The position numbers were made by a program, and so were the translations under genes. Shown one piece after another: positions 53,785 to 63,432 of a DNA stretch of 64,000 bases (position 1 is its first letter; every line of letters starts with the position of its first letter). This stretch comes from JAHBNG01 sp039028975 (GTDB lineage Bacteria; Chloroflexota; Anaerolineae; Caldilineales; Caldilineaceae). The notes below the pieces were generated by a model. It ran no database searches. It saw only the letters and a program-made list of their open reading frames with translations, and was not told the DNA's origin. The stretch spans positions 1 through 64,000 of the forward strand of contig JBCCHB010000031.1 in NCBI GenBank assembly GCA_039028975.1. The letters run 5' to 3'.

Positions 53785-56700
53785 ATGAATTTAAGAGTTA
53801 TCCTAATCACCTTGGCCTATCTCGCATTGGTGAGCATTACAACCATCCTATTCAGCAGTCCCGTTGCAGCCCAAAATACCTTGCCAGATACATTTCCTGC
53901 CGCCGAGATCTTCATTGACGTCAGCGACGACGTTGGTATCTTTGCGCCTCATCGCGGCAGTTGGGATCAGTACCACAAATACCGAGAATTTACCGATGGG
54001 TACTTGGCTAGCGGTCAGGCTTGGGGTGATTATAATAACGATGGTTGGATCGATCTCTACGTGACTGGGGGATTGACCACAAGTGTTCTTTACCAGAATG
54101 ATGGTGAAAATGAGTTAGGCGAGGTGACCTTTAGCATTTCACCATTGGCTTCCAGCGTTGCGCTCTCTACTACATTTACTGGGGGGGCAGTCTGGGCAGA
54201 TATCGATAATGATGGTTGGAAGGATCTCTACGTCCTGGCCCATGGCGCAAATGTGCTCTTCCGCAACGACCAAGGAAACGGCTTCATAGATATTACTGAC
54301 ACAGCTGGCGTCGGTGATATAGGCAAGAGTGGGACCGCAGCTTGGGGTGATTATGATGGAGACTCTTACCTGGACCTCTATGTAGCCAACTGGTCTTGCT
54401 TTCCGGCTTGTGATCCGGTTGATCATACCCTGGCCCAGGATCATCTCTACCACAATAATGGTCCCGATGCAGAGGGCAATATCACCTTCTCCGATGTTTC
54501 GCATCTGCTCAGTCTAGATAAGCTGCGCGGGGCTGGGTTTACGGCTGTCTTTGTAGATTATGATAATGATCGGGATCCCGATCTCTACGTCGTCAATGAT
54601 AAGCTGTACAATCCGGTAGGGAATGTGCTCTGGCGTAACGATGGCAAAGATAAGAAGGGAACCTGCGGAGGCTGGTGCTGGACCGATGTATCAGAAGAGA
54701 CGGGTACCAACATCGAATTACATGGCATGGGCTTGGCCGTTGGCGATTATGATAATGACCAGGATTTAGATTTTCACGTGACCAATATGGTCGATCCCAA
54801 TGCGCTATTGCAGAATCAAAATGGTGAGTTATTTACGGATATGCTCGAATCTTCGGGCCTGCCCGATATTGCCACGGATGCCGTTGGCTGGGGTACATCA
54901 TTTTTTGACTACGATAATGATGGCTGGCTCGATCTCTACTTTGCCACAACTGCCTTTATCAAGTATAACGATCACGAAGGTCCGCTAGGCATGATGATGG
55001 ATTTTCGCAATTTTCTCTTTCGCAATTTAGGTAGAGGAAATGACAACCAAAGCATAATTAGCCAACAAAACAGCCAACCAGCCGATGCCCCAATCTTTGA
55101 CGACGTAACCCCTCAAAGCTGGATCGACAATCCCATCCCTAGCATGGGATTTGCCTCTGCCGATTATGATCGGGATGGTCGGGTAGATTTCATCCAGGCG
55201 GACTGGAAGGATCGTTATCGGCTCTACCGCAATCAAAGCCCAGAGGCAGCAGAGAGTCATTGGTTGACGGTCCGACTCTTCGGTGGTGGTCCAGTAAATC
55301 GAGATGCCATCGGTGCGCGGGTTCGACTCACGTTGGACGATGGCCGAACGCTGATGCAGGAAGTCAAAAGTGGCTCTGTGCTGGGTTCGGGCAATGATAC
55401 CGCCTTGCACTTTGGTTTGGGAGAGGCCAGCGCATTTGAAGCGGTTGTCACTTGGCCCAACGGACGCAGGCAATTTTTCGTCAACATTCCTCAAGATTCA
55501 GTATGGCACATTCCCTACACAGAACCATTTGCAAAGGATCTAGAATTGGATCCAATTCTAGAGCAGATTCGCCACTCCTACCCAGAGCCATTTCAAGATG
55601 TCACGGTCGACGCAGGCATTGATGCGATCCATCGTGGAACGTGGCGCATGTTCCAGCCGGACTTTACCCATGGCTATTTGGGGATAGGGCAAGCATGGGG
55701 GGATTACGACAATGATGGCTGGCTCGACCTCTACGTATCTGGTAATACGGCTCCCAACGTTCTTTATCGCAACATGGGCGACGGCACGTTCTTTATTTCG
55801 GAACTGTGGCGCGATGTGCAGTTGGCTGACCATCGGAGTGGCGGAGCAGTTTGGGCGGATTACAACAATGATGGTTGGAAAGACCTCTATGTGTTGGCCC
55901 ACGGTGCCAACGTTCTGTTACAGAATATAGAGGGAGCAGGTTTTACGAACGTTACTGAGGTAGCTGGTGTGGGTGATACGGGCAAAGGCTCCACTGCAAC
56001 ATGGGGCGACTATGACAATGATGGTTGGCTTGACCTTTACGTAACCAATTGGGCCTGCCATCCTGAATGTGTCCCCCTTGATTTTACCCTCTCCCAAGAC
56101 AGGCTCTACCACAATAATGGCCCCAATGATGAAGGGGAAATAACCTTTAGCGATGTCTCCCACTTACTAGATTTTCCAAAGCTTTTGGGGGCCGGTTTTA
56201 CGGCCAGCTTTGTGGATGTGGATAACGATCGAGATATGGACCTCTATGTGGTCAACGATGCCTTACTGAATCCCATTGGCAACGTCCTCTGGCGCAATGA
56301 TGGGCCGGATCGGCAAGGGAGCTGTGGTGGTTGGTGCTGGACGGATGCTTCTGAGGAGACAGGGGCAGGTATTGTTATTGAAGGTATGGGACTGGCTGTA
56401 GGAGACTATGACAATGACCAGGATCTGGATTTCTACTTCTCCAACATGGTTAATCCTAGCGCCTTGATGGAGAACCAAGGGAATGGCTCATTTGTCAATC
56501 TGGCTAAGCAAGCAGGCGTGGTCGGCGCGCCTGGGGCAACAGTAGGCTGGGGAACTTCATTCTTTGACTACAACAACGATGGCTGGCTTGATCTCTATAT
56601 GTCTACCACCGAGTTTCGAAACTATGATCCGGAAACGCCCCCAGATGGTATGCACTTTGAACACCCCAATATCCTCTTTGAAAATGCCCGAGATGGCACC

Positions 56701-57168
56701 TTTCGCCGAACGACGCCCACAAGCTGGATCGAAAAACCACGGCGCAGTATGGGGATAGCTTATGCCGACTATGATCAGGATGGCTGGATGGACTTTGTGA
56801 CAGGTGACTGGAACAAGGGATTTACTCTCTATCGTAATCTGCTTGGTGAGAGCACAAAGGCAAATTGGCTCACAATCAAACTCATCGGTAGCGTGAACCC
56901 AGGCAATCCTGTAAATCGTGACGCCATCGGCACTCGAGTCTACTTAATGACCAACCATGGCCATCGCCAGATGCAGGAGGTCAAGAGCGGTTCAAGTTTA
57001 GGTGCTGGCAACGATACCGCTCTTCACTTTGGGCTTGGCGATGCAGAGATCGATTCCGTTCTCATCTTATGGCCCAATGATGAGATTCGTCTCTTTAAGA
57101 ATGTGCCTGTGAATCAAGTCTGGCCGGTAGGGTATGAGATGCCGAGCCACGACTTTAGCGAGAATTAA
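53785..57168 (+). CDS. CRTAC1-like FG-GAP/ASPIC-UnbV protein, internally duplicated
   Basis: A 1127-residue secreted protein. The signal peptide MNLRVILITLAYLALVSITTILFSSPVAAQ is followed by two homologous halves of about 550 residues. Each has FG-GAP/VCBS calcium-type repeats (WGDYNNDGWIDLYVTG, WADIDNDGWKDLYVLAHGANVLFRN, GDYDNDQDLDF) and ends in an ASPIC/UnbV domain (NRDAIGARVRLTLDDG..MQEVKSGS..GNDTALHFGLG; NRDAIGTRVYLMTNHG..MQEVKSGSSLG). It is probably an extracellular beta-propeller protein for binding or adhesion. GGAG six bases before ATG 53785 fixes the start over an in-frame GTG at 53773. It follows the MFS gene directly. Confidence 0.9.
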   Translation: MNLRVILITLAYLALVSITTILFSSPVAAQNTLPDTFPAAEIFIDVSDDVGIFAPHRGSWDQYHKYREFTDGYLASGQAWGDYNNDGWIDLYVTGGLTTSVLYQNDGENELGEVTFSISPLASSVALSTTFTGGAVWADIDNDGWKDLYVLAHGANVLFRNDQGNGFIDITDTAGVGDIGKSGTAAWGDYDGDSYLDLYVANWSCFPACDPVDHTLAQDHLYHNNGPDAEGNITFSDVSHLLSLDKLRGAGFTAVFVDYDNDRDPDLYVVNDKLYNPVGNVLWRNDGKDKKGTCGGWCWTDVSEETGTNIELHGMGLAVGDYDNDQDLDFHVTNMVDPNALLQNQNGELFTDMLESSGLPDIATDAVGWGTSFFDYDNDGWLDLYFATTAFIKYNDHEGPLGMMMDFRNFLFRNLGRGNDNQSIISQQNSQPADAPIFDDVTPQSWIDNPIPSMGFASADYDRDGRVDFIQADWKDRYRLYRNQSPEAAESHWLTVRLFGGGPVNRDAIGARVRLTLDDGRTLMQEVKSGSVLGSGNDTALHFGLGEASAFEAVVTWPNGRRQFFVNIPQDSVWHIPYTEPFAKDLELDPILEQIRHSYPEPFQDVTVDAGIDAIHRGTWRMFQPDFTHGYLGIGQAWGDYDNDGWLDLYVSGNTAPNVLYRNMGDGTFFISELWRDVQLADHRSGGAVWADYNNDGWKDLYVLAHGANVLLQNIEGAGFTNVTEVAGVGDTGKGSTATWGDYDNDGWLDLYVTNWACHPECVPLDFTLSQDRLYHNNGPNDEGEITFSDVSHLLDFPKLLGAGFTASFVDVDNDRDMDLYVVNDALLNPIGNVLWRNDGPDRQGSCGGWCWTDASEETGAGIVIEGMGLAVGDYDNDQDLDFYFSNMVNPSALMENQGNGSFVNLAKQAGVVGAPGATVGWGTSFFDYNNDGWLDLYMSTTEFRNYDPETPPDGMHFEHPNILFENARDGTFRRTTPTSWIEKPRRSMGIAYADYDQDGWMDFVTGDWNKGFTLYRNLLGESTKANWLTIKLIGSVNPGNPVNRDAIGTRVYLMTNHGHRQMQEVKSGSSLGAGNDTALHFGLGDAEIDSVLILWPNDEIRLFKNVPVNQVWPVGYEMPSHDFSEN

Positions 57169-57194
57169 ATAGCTTGCTCATATAAGATTCCTCA

Positions 57195-57401
57195 TTACAT
57201 AACACCCGCCCATAACCTGAACGCGGCAATCCACTCTTCGCTTGCAGGATCAAGATCAACAAACTCCAGTTCAGATAATGGAAATGCGTGATTTGATCCC
57301 CCTTTTTCGATGGTAACCATCATGCCACGCTCAGGACTGCTTTTGCTATCCAGGCCAAGAACCTTAACAGGATCCCCAAGCGCATTGGCGTTGAGAGGGA
57401 A
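57195..57401 (-). pseudogene. C-terminal remnant of a CcbP-like calcium-binding protein
   Basis: 69 codons without a proper start encode FPLNANALGDPVKVLGLD...RGMMVTIEKGG..HAFPLSELEFVDLD..SEEWIAAFRLWAGVM before a TAA. The pattern (GDxVxVxGM, MxVxI, FPLSxLE, EEWxxAFRxW) matches the C-terminal half of small CcbP-type calcium-binding proteins (PF11535, from memory). It reads in the same frame directly after the TAA of the gene at 57402, so it is either a decayed gene with its 5' part lost, or a tail cut off by a stop codon. Translation from an internal ATG cannot be excluded. Confidence 0.55.
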
Positions 57402-58106
57402 TTATTTCTCCATACGAATTAGTCGGCTTACGAGCGTTAGACCGATAGTCCGGCGAAAGAGGGCAAAACACCAGCGCTCATAGTGGCGAAGCGGGTCATG
57501 TAGAAAGTGAGGCCACGCTGTATAGTCGTCGATAAAGAGGCTGATACCCTCTGCTAGGTCCAATTTTTCTAACGCAGGTGTGTTGCGCAACTCAGCGAGT
57601 AGCGAAGGGGGGATAAGCTCAGACTTCTCTGCGGCCTGCAAGATTTTCCCCTTATATTCCTCAGTAGGAATCAGGCCCTCTACAGGAAAGGTGGCTTGGT
57701 AGAAGAAAAAGGTTTTACCATCTTGGGTAAGGGTTATGCGGCGATGGCGGTTGAAAATGGGTAGCAATTCGCTATAGTCCATGCGTATAGCATCGACGCG
57801 GCTCAACCGAAGCAGTCGACCGTAAGCCACCTTTCCTGGTGATTTCTCTACTGAGGCAAAGCCACCTCCTTTGAATGGGCCCTGCTGGGTAAAACGCATC
57901 TGGTGATCCCGTAAAAGAAATTCCTCTTGACCCAACACTCTCATCCGTCTCCGATAAAGAACGGCTGGGTCCAGGTTTGCCCCAAAAGCAAAGTAGTTAA
58001 CAGGTGGATTGAAGCGGCTTAACAATCCCCGTGTATCATAGCTAAGGATGGCAGCAACAAGATTCCAAAATTCATATCCAAGGCGCCATAAGAGAAGTCG
58101 GAGCAT
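57402..58106 (-). CDS. gamma-glutamylcyclotransferase-like protein
   Basis: A 234-residue protein. NYFAFGANLDPAVLYRRRM is the characteristic substrate loop of the GGCT/AIG2 fold (the usual form is Y-F-A-Y-G-S-N). RFTQQGPFKGGGFASVEKSPGKVAYGRLLRLSR and YQATFP follow. A basic, aromatic C-terminus (ERWCFALFRRTIGLTLVSRLIRMEK) could touch the membrane. It may release 5-oxoproline from gamma-glutamyl compounds, but the substrate is unproven. The start ATG lacks a clear ribosome-binding site. Confidence 0.8.
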   Translation of the reverse strand: MLRLLLWRLGYEFWNLVAAILSYDTRGLLSRFNPPVNYFAFGANLDPAVLYRRRMRVLGQEEFLLRDHQMRFTQQGPFKGGGFASVEKSPGKVAYGRLLRLSRVDAIRMDYSELLPIFNRHRRITLTQDGKTFFFYQATFPVEGLIPTEEYKGKILQAAEKSELIPPSLLAELRNTPALEKLDLAEGISLFIDDYTAWPHFLHDPLRHYERWCFALFRRTIGLTLVSRLIRMEK

Positions 58107-58274
58107 TTATATTCAGAATCTCATCCATTAAATTTTACTGATATTTTGGCTTTACTGCCAGAAGCGGACCGTTCTGCCATTTTCAACGTGTTCGAATCTC
58201 GCTTCGCCTTCCAGATTTCGGCATGGCTCACATGCGAAAAAATTCGGATAACAAATCCAGTGGTTCCAAACATA

Positions 58275-58368
58275 TCATTTCGACGAGGAGAAATCTTCGG
58301 CCTTGCCAGAGAGAACGTGAAAATTTCCCCCTCCCGTGCCGCTTTGCGGGTGTAGCCAAGCGAAATGA
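58275..58368. repeat. family 3-like inverted repeat
   Basis: TCATTTCG (58275-58282) and CGAAATGA (58361-58368) flank GAGAAATCTTC and GAAAATTTCCCC, the same order of pieces as the 4229-4428 element but shorter and with weaker arms. Confidence 0.45.
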
Positions 58369-58372
58369 CAGT

Positions 58373-58832
58373 GAAGGAGTCGTTGCCCATGGTTACAGAT
58401 GCAATGCATCCTCTACTGATATTCGACAAATCATTGGGGTAGTGTGGATGTAGGTGTAATGAATAGTACGATGTCAGTCGATCCGATTTTGGTAACTTGT
58501 TAGTAGCGTTCGGTATGGTGCTTTTGAATGTCAATGAGAACGAGTTAATTTCCCAAAACAGCCACTTCTTGTCATCACACCAGGGTTACGTAGCTCGAAA
58601 GAGGCGAGCATTACTGCTGAGTTGTTTAGGGATAGATCCTATATGATCAAAGGTAATGAGTCAAATGGCCGATGCGTAATCGTATCGTAAACTGTTATTT
58701 TATACTCAGACGTATGTTTTCTGAATATCAAACCACTCCTACATACCTCCACCGCAATGAAGTTAGTTGCCGATCGCTGATCTCTCACAAATATTCACTT
58801 TACGTTGCATCCTACGCCATCTTGTAAGGTGG
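58373..58832. other. intergenic region without recognisable gene
   Basis: It is AT-rich near 58680-58740. No coding frame or RNA family is recognised. The region around 58185-58200 (GTTCGAATCTCGC), just outside this stretch, resembles a tRNA T-arm, but no acceptor or anticodon arm could be built. Confidence 0.35.
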
Positions 58833-58954
58833 TTCCAGAAAACAAGTATCCACAACAGAGGGAATAGCACGCCTAGCGGGGCTTTATCCCTGGCGCTACC
58901 GGCAGAGCCTCGAAAGGTGATCGGTCTGTTGCGCGGATAGTCTATTTTCTGGAA
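58833..58954. repeat. 122-bp imperfect inverted repeat
   Basis: TTCCAGAAAA (58833-58842) pairs exactly with TTTTCTGGAA (58945-58954). Pairing resumes inward (TATCCACAAC / GTTGCGCGGATA). The interior has a GC-rich palindromic core (GCACGCCTAGCGGGGC ... GGCGCTACCGG). It may be a further repeat family. Confidence 0.55.
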
Positions 58955-58990
58955 TAGCCTAAGCCAAATTGAGTAAACACTCCGATGGAC

Positions 58991-59022
58991 TATACGACGG
59001 TTTTCAAATGGAGCTTAGTATA
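58991..59022. repeat. family 1 element, minimal 32-bp copy
   Basis: TATACGACGG then TTTTCAAATGGAGCTTAGTATA (two pieces: TTTTCAAATGGAG, CTTAGTATA). Both family 1 ends are retained and the interior is missing, like the copy at 35744-35777 but in the opposite orientation. Confidence 0.6.
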
Positions 59023-59086
59023 GAACATTACTGAAGCAGTACTCCTCGAAGTTTCAATCCGCCAAAAGTACTCCTATTAAGGAATG

Positions 59087-59158
59087 AAATGCAAGTAACG
59101 TGCGTTTCAATCGGGCATAGCCCACCAACTTTCCAAGTTATTTCATTCTCGTTCCTAA
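59087..59158. repeat. hairpin upstream of the second giant secreted protein
   Basis: TTAAGGAATGAAAT (59087-59100) pairs with ATTTCATT (59140-59147) and GTTCCTAA (59151-59158), with a 3-base bulge. It lies in the expected 5' leader or promoter region of the gene at 59207. Confidence 0.5.
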
Positions 59159-59206
59159 AGCAATTCCCTTGAAGTAACGAATTTATTGTCAATAAGGAAG
59201 TACCTC

Positions 59207-62200
59207 ATGCCAATCCACAAAAATATCCACTCCATCCGCGCAATCGTCTATGCGCTGGTGCTCTTTCTCTTTCTTACAGGACTCATCCCGCCCCCAGCAT
59301 TCACTCATTTGGCACGTACCGTTGTGACGATTCCATTTAATCTTATAGGTCATCAAGGTTCTGGATCAATGAATAGAGGCAACATTGCCCATGCAGCAAC
59401 AGATGATAATCTGTGGGTGCATGGCGCAGCAGGGGTAGATGAATGCAATACTCCAACGCCCTGGACAGGAAGCCTTTATCATAGCGGCCTGGATCAACTA
59501 ATACCTGATGTGCGGGGAATCGATTGGTTGGCTGAATCAAGCGGCATCTTTGAAGGGCTTGGTCCTATCGGGACGCCCTTGATCGCAGGCACAACATTCA
59601 CCTTGCGCTATCAATCTACCTTGATTGGTGTCACCTCTCCAGAAGCGGCACCTGTTCCTTTTCCGGGCTTAAGCACCGCCTTCGAATATACCATCGTTGC
59701 CGAAATTCCTATGATCGTCGTTGCCGACAATACAATTGCTGGCTTTCAGACCTTGATCATGGCCACCGAGCCTGGGGGGCAATTTCATATCTTTCATGAT
59801 ACCACCTCTAACGCAGTTGTTGGCACAGGCATCGGTTTTGATGATGGAGGCACGTTGGTCGCTTCTGGTACATTTACGGCGGGTCAACTGGTCAACTTTA
59901 CCTATAACTCTGGAAATGGGACTGGCAATGGCGGCTTTAACTTTACCCAATCATCGATCACCTTTCTGAATCCTGCGTTTATCGATCCGACAACCAACGT
60001 TACCGGATTCCAATTAGAGGGAACCGTCAACTATCCGGCAAATGAAGCGACAACTACAGCCTTTTTTGATGGGCGAGCAGGTGAGGGACGACTGGTGCCA
60101 TATGAAGTTTCTCCTGATGATCTCCAGATCAAGATTGACACCAGCAGCAATTTCCTGGAATGCCTCTCCCGCTTTGGGGATCGGGTCTGGATCGAGTCGG
60201 ATGACGATGGCAATGCCAATACAGGTGACATTACACCCGTTGCTGGAATGATCATCACGGCCACCCGCAATACGCTAGCTGGCACAGAGATCTTAACCAC
60301 CACGACCAACGCATCTGGCTACTACTCATTCACCGTACTGGCAGACACCTATACCGTCACCTACGGCTCCGTTCCTGCCAGCTATGGCACGGTGGTACCA
60401 AGCGCGACACCGGGAGGCAGCAGCGAATCGGGTATGGCGGGCAGCTACCAAGAAGCAGGCAACCCCGACCAGAGTCACACTAATGGCACGATTGTAACTG
60501 TCGGTGTGGGTGAAGAGAACTGGCACGTAGACTTTGCGTTCAACGAGCCACCAGCCCGCTTTGGGGATCGGGTTTGGATCGAATCGGATACTGACGGCAG
60601 CGCGAACACAGGTGACCTAACGCCTATTGTCGGTATGGTCATTACGGCTACCCGCGCAACGCAAGATGGGCCAGAAATCTTTACTACCACCACCAACGCC
60701 ATGGGTTACTACTCATTTACCGTCCCTGCTGACACATACACGGTTACCTACGGCTCAACACCAGCCAACTATGGGACACTGGTCCCTAGTGCAACGCCAG
60801 GAGGCAACAGTGAATCGGGCAATGCAGGTAGCTATCAAGAGGCAAACAATCCTGACCAAAGCCACAGCAATGGCACCACATTAACAGTAGCGCCAGCCGA
60901 AGAGAACTGGCATATTGATTTTGCCTTCAATGTACCACCAGCTCAGTTTGGTGATAGAGTTTGGATTGAGTCAGACGCAGACGGCAATGCCAACACAGGT
61001 GACATTACGCCTGTAGCTGGCATGGTAATTACCGCCACGGCCACTACGCAAGATGGTCCTCAGGTCTATACAACCACGACCAACGTTGGGGGCTACTACT
61101 CATTCACTGTACCGGCCAACAGCTACGTCGTTACCTATGGAACCGTTCCCGAGAGCTATGGCCCATTTATCCCAAGCGCCACACCCGGCGGTAGCGGTGA
61201 AACGGGCAATGCCGGACTTTACCAAGAAGCTGGCAACCCAGATCAGAGCCACTCCAATGGCACAATCGTTACTGTTGCGGCAGGTGAAGCCAATTGGCAC
61301 GTAGACTTTGCCTTTACCCCAGCCATTTATGACTTGGCACTTATCAAAACCTTGGTCAGTACGGGCCCCTTTGCAGCGGGTGATGCCGTCATCTACCGTA
61401 TTACTGTGGTGAACCAGGGAAACCTGGATGCAGCCAATATAGGCGTTATCGATTATGTACCTAGCAATATGAACTATACTGGCTCCTTTGTGGCAAGCAT
61501 TTCCACAACGGCCCAGGGTAATCCAGTCAACATTAGCGATGACGGCAACGGACTCTTTACTCTTGACGCGCTATTGGCTGGCGATCAGGTAGCATTTAAT
61601 TTGGCCCTAAGCATCGACGCCAACTTCCAAGGGACATCCATTACCAATTGGGCCGAAATTGATGATGATAATGGCCTGGATCAAGATTCAACGCCCGATA
61701 ATGCCAACCAGAATCAACCAGGCGAAGAAGACGGTCAGTGGGTGGACAATGATCTAGATTCGACAGACCCTGACAATAACGGCACGCCTGATGAAGATGA
61801 CCATGACCCCGAGAACATTACCGTAGAGCAGGTGTACGATCTGGCCCTCATTAAGACGTTGGTCAGTTCGGGACCCTTTGCGCCTGGCGATGCCGTCATC
61901 TTCCGCATCACTGTGGTAAATCAAGGAACCCTGGATGCGACCGATATTGGCATTACCGACTATATACCGGACGGCATGAGTTACACCGGCTCTAGTGTGG
62001 AAAGTGTCTCTACGACTAGCAATGACAATCCAGTCAATATTAGTGATGACGGCAATGGCCTCTTCACCATTAATTCCCTGATAGACGGTGATCAAGTAGC
62101 ATTTGACATTGTCCTCACCATTGACGATACATTCCAAGGGACATCCCTCACCAATTGGGTCGAAATCGATGAGGATAATGGGCTGGATCATGATTCAACA

Positions 62201-63412
62201 CCCGACAACACCAATCAGAACCAGCTAGGTGAAGGAGATGGGGAATGGGTAGATAACGACCTGGATTCTACAGACCCTGACAATAACGGTACGCCTGATG
62301 AAGATGACCATGACCCCGAGAACATTCCTGTAGAGCAGGTGTATGATCTGGCCCTCATTAAGACGCTGGTAAGTTCCGGACCCTTTGTGCCTGGCGATGC
62401 TGTCACATTCCGTATCACAGTAGTCAACCAGGGAACCCTGAATGCTGCCAACATTGGAATCACTGACTATGTGCCTGCCGATATGCGCTATTCTGAATCG
62501 AACGTGGCAAGTGTTCCGGCAACAGCAAACGGCAATCTAGTCAGCATTAGCGATTCTGGCAATGGCTCCTTCACAATCGATGCCTTGGCCGCAGGCGATC
62601 AAGTAGAATTTGATGTAACGTTGACGATTAATGCCACCTTCCAGGGATTATCGATTACCAATTGGGCCGAGATCAATGAGGACGATGGAGATGATCAGGA
62701 CTCGACCCCTGACAGTACCAATCAGAATCAGCCTGGTGAGGAAGATGGAGAATGGACGGACAACGACTTGGGTTCAACCGACCCCAACAACAACAGTATC
62801 CCAGACGAGGATGACCACGATCCCGAAACCATTGCGGTAGAGCAGGTCTTTGATTTAGCGCTGATCAAGAGACTGACCAGTAGCGGCCCATTTAGCCCAG
62901 GGGATGAGGTAACCTTTGGTATCACGGTCTTCAATCAGGGAACGGTTGATGCCCTTACTATACGAGTCATAGACTATTTGCCGCTTGGTATGACCCTGAG
63001 TCCAAATGACAGAAATGGTTGGATTGATAATGGCGATGGAACGGTCACAAGTCCAACAATTGCCCTATTGCTGGCTGGGAGATCAACTACGTTGAATATT
63101 CTAGTGGCAATTGGCAGCAATATCCAGGGCGTTACGCTAACGAATTATGCTGAAATTTCTGAGGTGACCAATGTGGCCCAGCTTTTAGACATCGATTCGA
63201 TCCCAGACACGGACCCAGATAACGACGGCACCATCAAAGACAATGTCATCACCGAAAGCTGGCTCCGTAGCGCAGATGATAATGATCAGGATGATCACGA
63301 TCCGGCTTTCATCGAGATTCCAGCACCAACCGCATTGAAGGTAATAGAGGAGCCATTTGAAGAAGAACAACAAGAATCGTTTCTCTTCTTCCCTATCATA
63401 ATGAGTCAGTAA
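59207..63412 (+). CDS. giant secreted SdrD/Cna-B and DUF11 repeat protein
   Basis: A 1401-residue exported protein. N-terminal signal MPIHKNIHSIRAIVYALVLFLFLTGLIPPPAF, then a unique domain (about 60-310). Three SdrD/Cna-B-type units of about 130 residues follow (FGDRVWIESDDDGNANTGDITPVAGMIITAT, YYSFTVPADTYTVTYG, SATPGGSSESG). Four DUF11 units of about 170 residues come next (YDLALIKTLVSSGPFAPGDAVIFRITVVNQGTLDA), separated by very acidic linkers (DNDLDSTDPDNNGTPDEDDHDPE) that could bind calcium. The C-terminus is EEPFEEEQQESFLFFPIIMSQ, an acidic stretch plus a hydrophobic end without LPXTG. It is probably a cell-surface stalk or matrix protein. AAGGAAG six bases before ATG 59207 fixes the start over an in-frame TTG at 59186. 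Confidence 0.88.
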   Translation: MPIHKNIHSIRAIVYALVLFLFLTGLIPPPAFTHLARTVVTIPFNLIGHQGSGSMNRGNIAHAATDDNLWVHGAAGVDECNTPTPWTGSLYHSGLDQLIPDVRGIDWLAESSGIFEGLGPIGTPLIAGTTFTLRYQSTLIGVTSPEAAPVPFPGLSTAFEYTIVAEIPMIVVADNTIAGFQTLIMATEPGGQFHIFHDTTSNAVVGTGIGFDDGGTLVASGTFTAGQLVNFTYNSGNGTGNGGFNFTQSSITFLNPAFIDPTTNVTGFQLEGTVNYPANEATTTAFFDGRAGEGRLVPYEVSPDDLQIKIDTSSNFLECLSRFGDRVWIESDDDGNANTGDITPVAGMIITATRNTLAGTEILTTTTNASGYYSFTVLADTYTVTYGSVPASYGTVVPSATPGGSSESGMAGSYQEAGNPDQSHTNGTIVTVGVGEENWHVDFAFNEPPARFGDRVWIESDTDGSANTGDLTPIVGMVITATRATQDGPEIFTTTTNAMGYYSFTVPADTYTVTYGSTPANYGTLVPSATPGGNSESGNAGSYQEANNPDQSHSNGTTLTVAPAEENWHIDFAFNVPPAQFGDRVWIESDADGNANTGDITPVAGMVITATATTQDGPQVYTTTTNVGGYYSFTVPANSYVVTYGTVPESYGPFIPSATPGGSGETGNAGLYQEAGNPDQSHSNGTIVTVAAGEANWHVDFAFTPAIYDLALIKTLVSTGPFAAGDAVIYRITVVNQGNLDAANIGVIDYVPSNMNYTGSFVASISTTAQGNPVNISDDGNGLFTLDALLAGDQVAFNLALSIDANFQGTSITNWAEIDDDNGLDQDSTPDNANQNQPGEEDGQWVDNDLDSTDPDNNGTPDEDDHDPENITVEQVYDLALIKTLVSSGPFAPGDAVIFRITVVNQGTLDATDIGITDYIPDGMSYTGSSVESVSTTSNDNPVNISDDGNGLFTINSLIDGDQVAFDIVLTIDDTFQGTSLTNWVEIDEDNGLDHDSTPDNTNQNQLGEGDGEWVDNDLDSTDPDNNGTPDEDDHDPENIPVEQVYDLALIKTLVSSGPFVPGDAVTFRITVVNQGTLNAANIGITDYVPADMRYSESNVASVPATANGNLVSISDSGNGSFTIDALAAGDQVEFDVTLTINATFQGLSITNWAEINEDDGDDQDSTPDSTNQNQPGEEDGEWTDNDLGSTDPNNNSIPDEDDHDPETIAVEQVFDLALIKRLTSSGPFSPGDEVTFGITVFNQGTVDALTIRVIDYLPLGMTLSPNDRNGWIDNGDGTVTSPTIALLLAGRSTTLNILVAIGSNIQGVTLTNYAEISEVTNVAQLLDIDSIPDTDPDNDGTIKDNVITESWLRSADDNDQDDHDPAFIEIPAPTALKVIEEPFEEEQQESFLFFPIIMSQ
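60175..61320. repeat. three tandem ~390-bp SdrD-type coding repeats
   Basis: The anchor GGGGATCGGGTCTGGATCGA, or variants, recurs at about 60177, 60567 and 60950. Amino-acid identity between units is very high by eye, and the DNA is clearly related too. Confidence 0.8.
61326..62860. repeat. four tandem ~507-bp DUF11-plus-linker coding repeats
   Basis: The start of each unit (TATGACTTGGCACTTATCAA and relatives) appears at about 61328, 61838, 62342 and 62850, a spacing of 504-510 bp. Units 2 and 3 are the most alike. The fourth is truncated, with a different C-terminal part. Confidence 0.8.
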
Positions 63413-63432
63413 TATTCTTGATAGCTTTTCAG

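Noticed and set aside
58150..58210. tRNA-like GTTCGAATC sequence
   Set aside because: No matching acceptor stem, D-arm or anticodon arm could be built on either strand.
58121..58534. Leftward open frame of 137 codons in the gap before 58.5 kb
   Set aside because: It runs through the family 3-like inverted repeat, has no recognisable domain and no ribosome-binding site.
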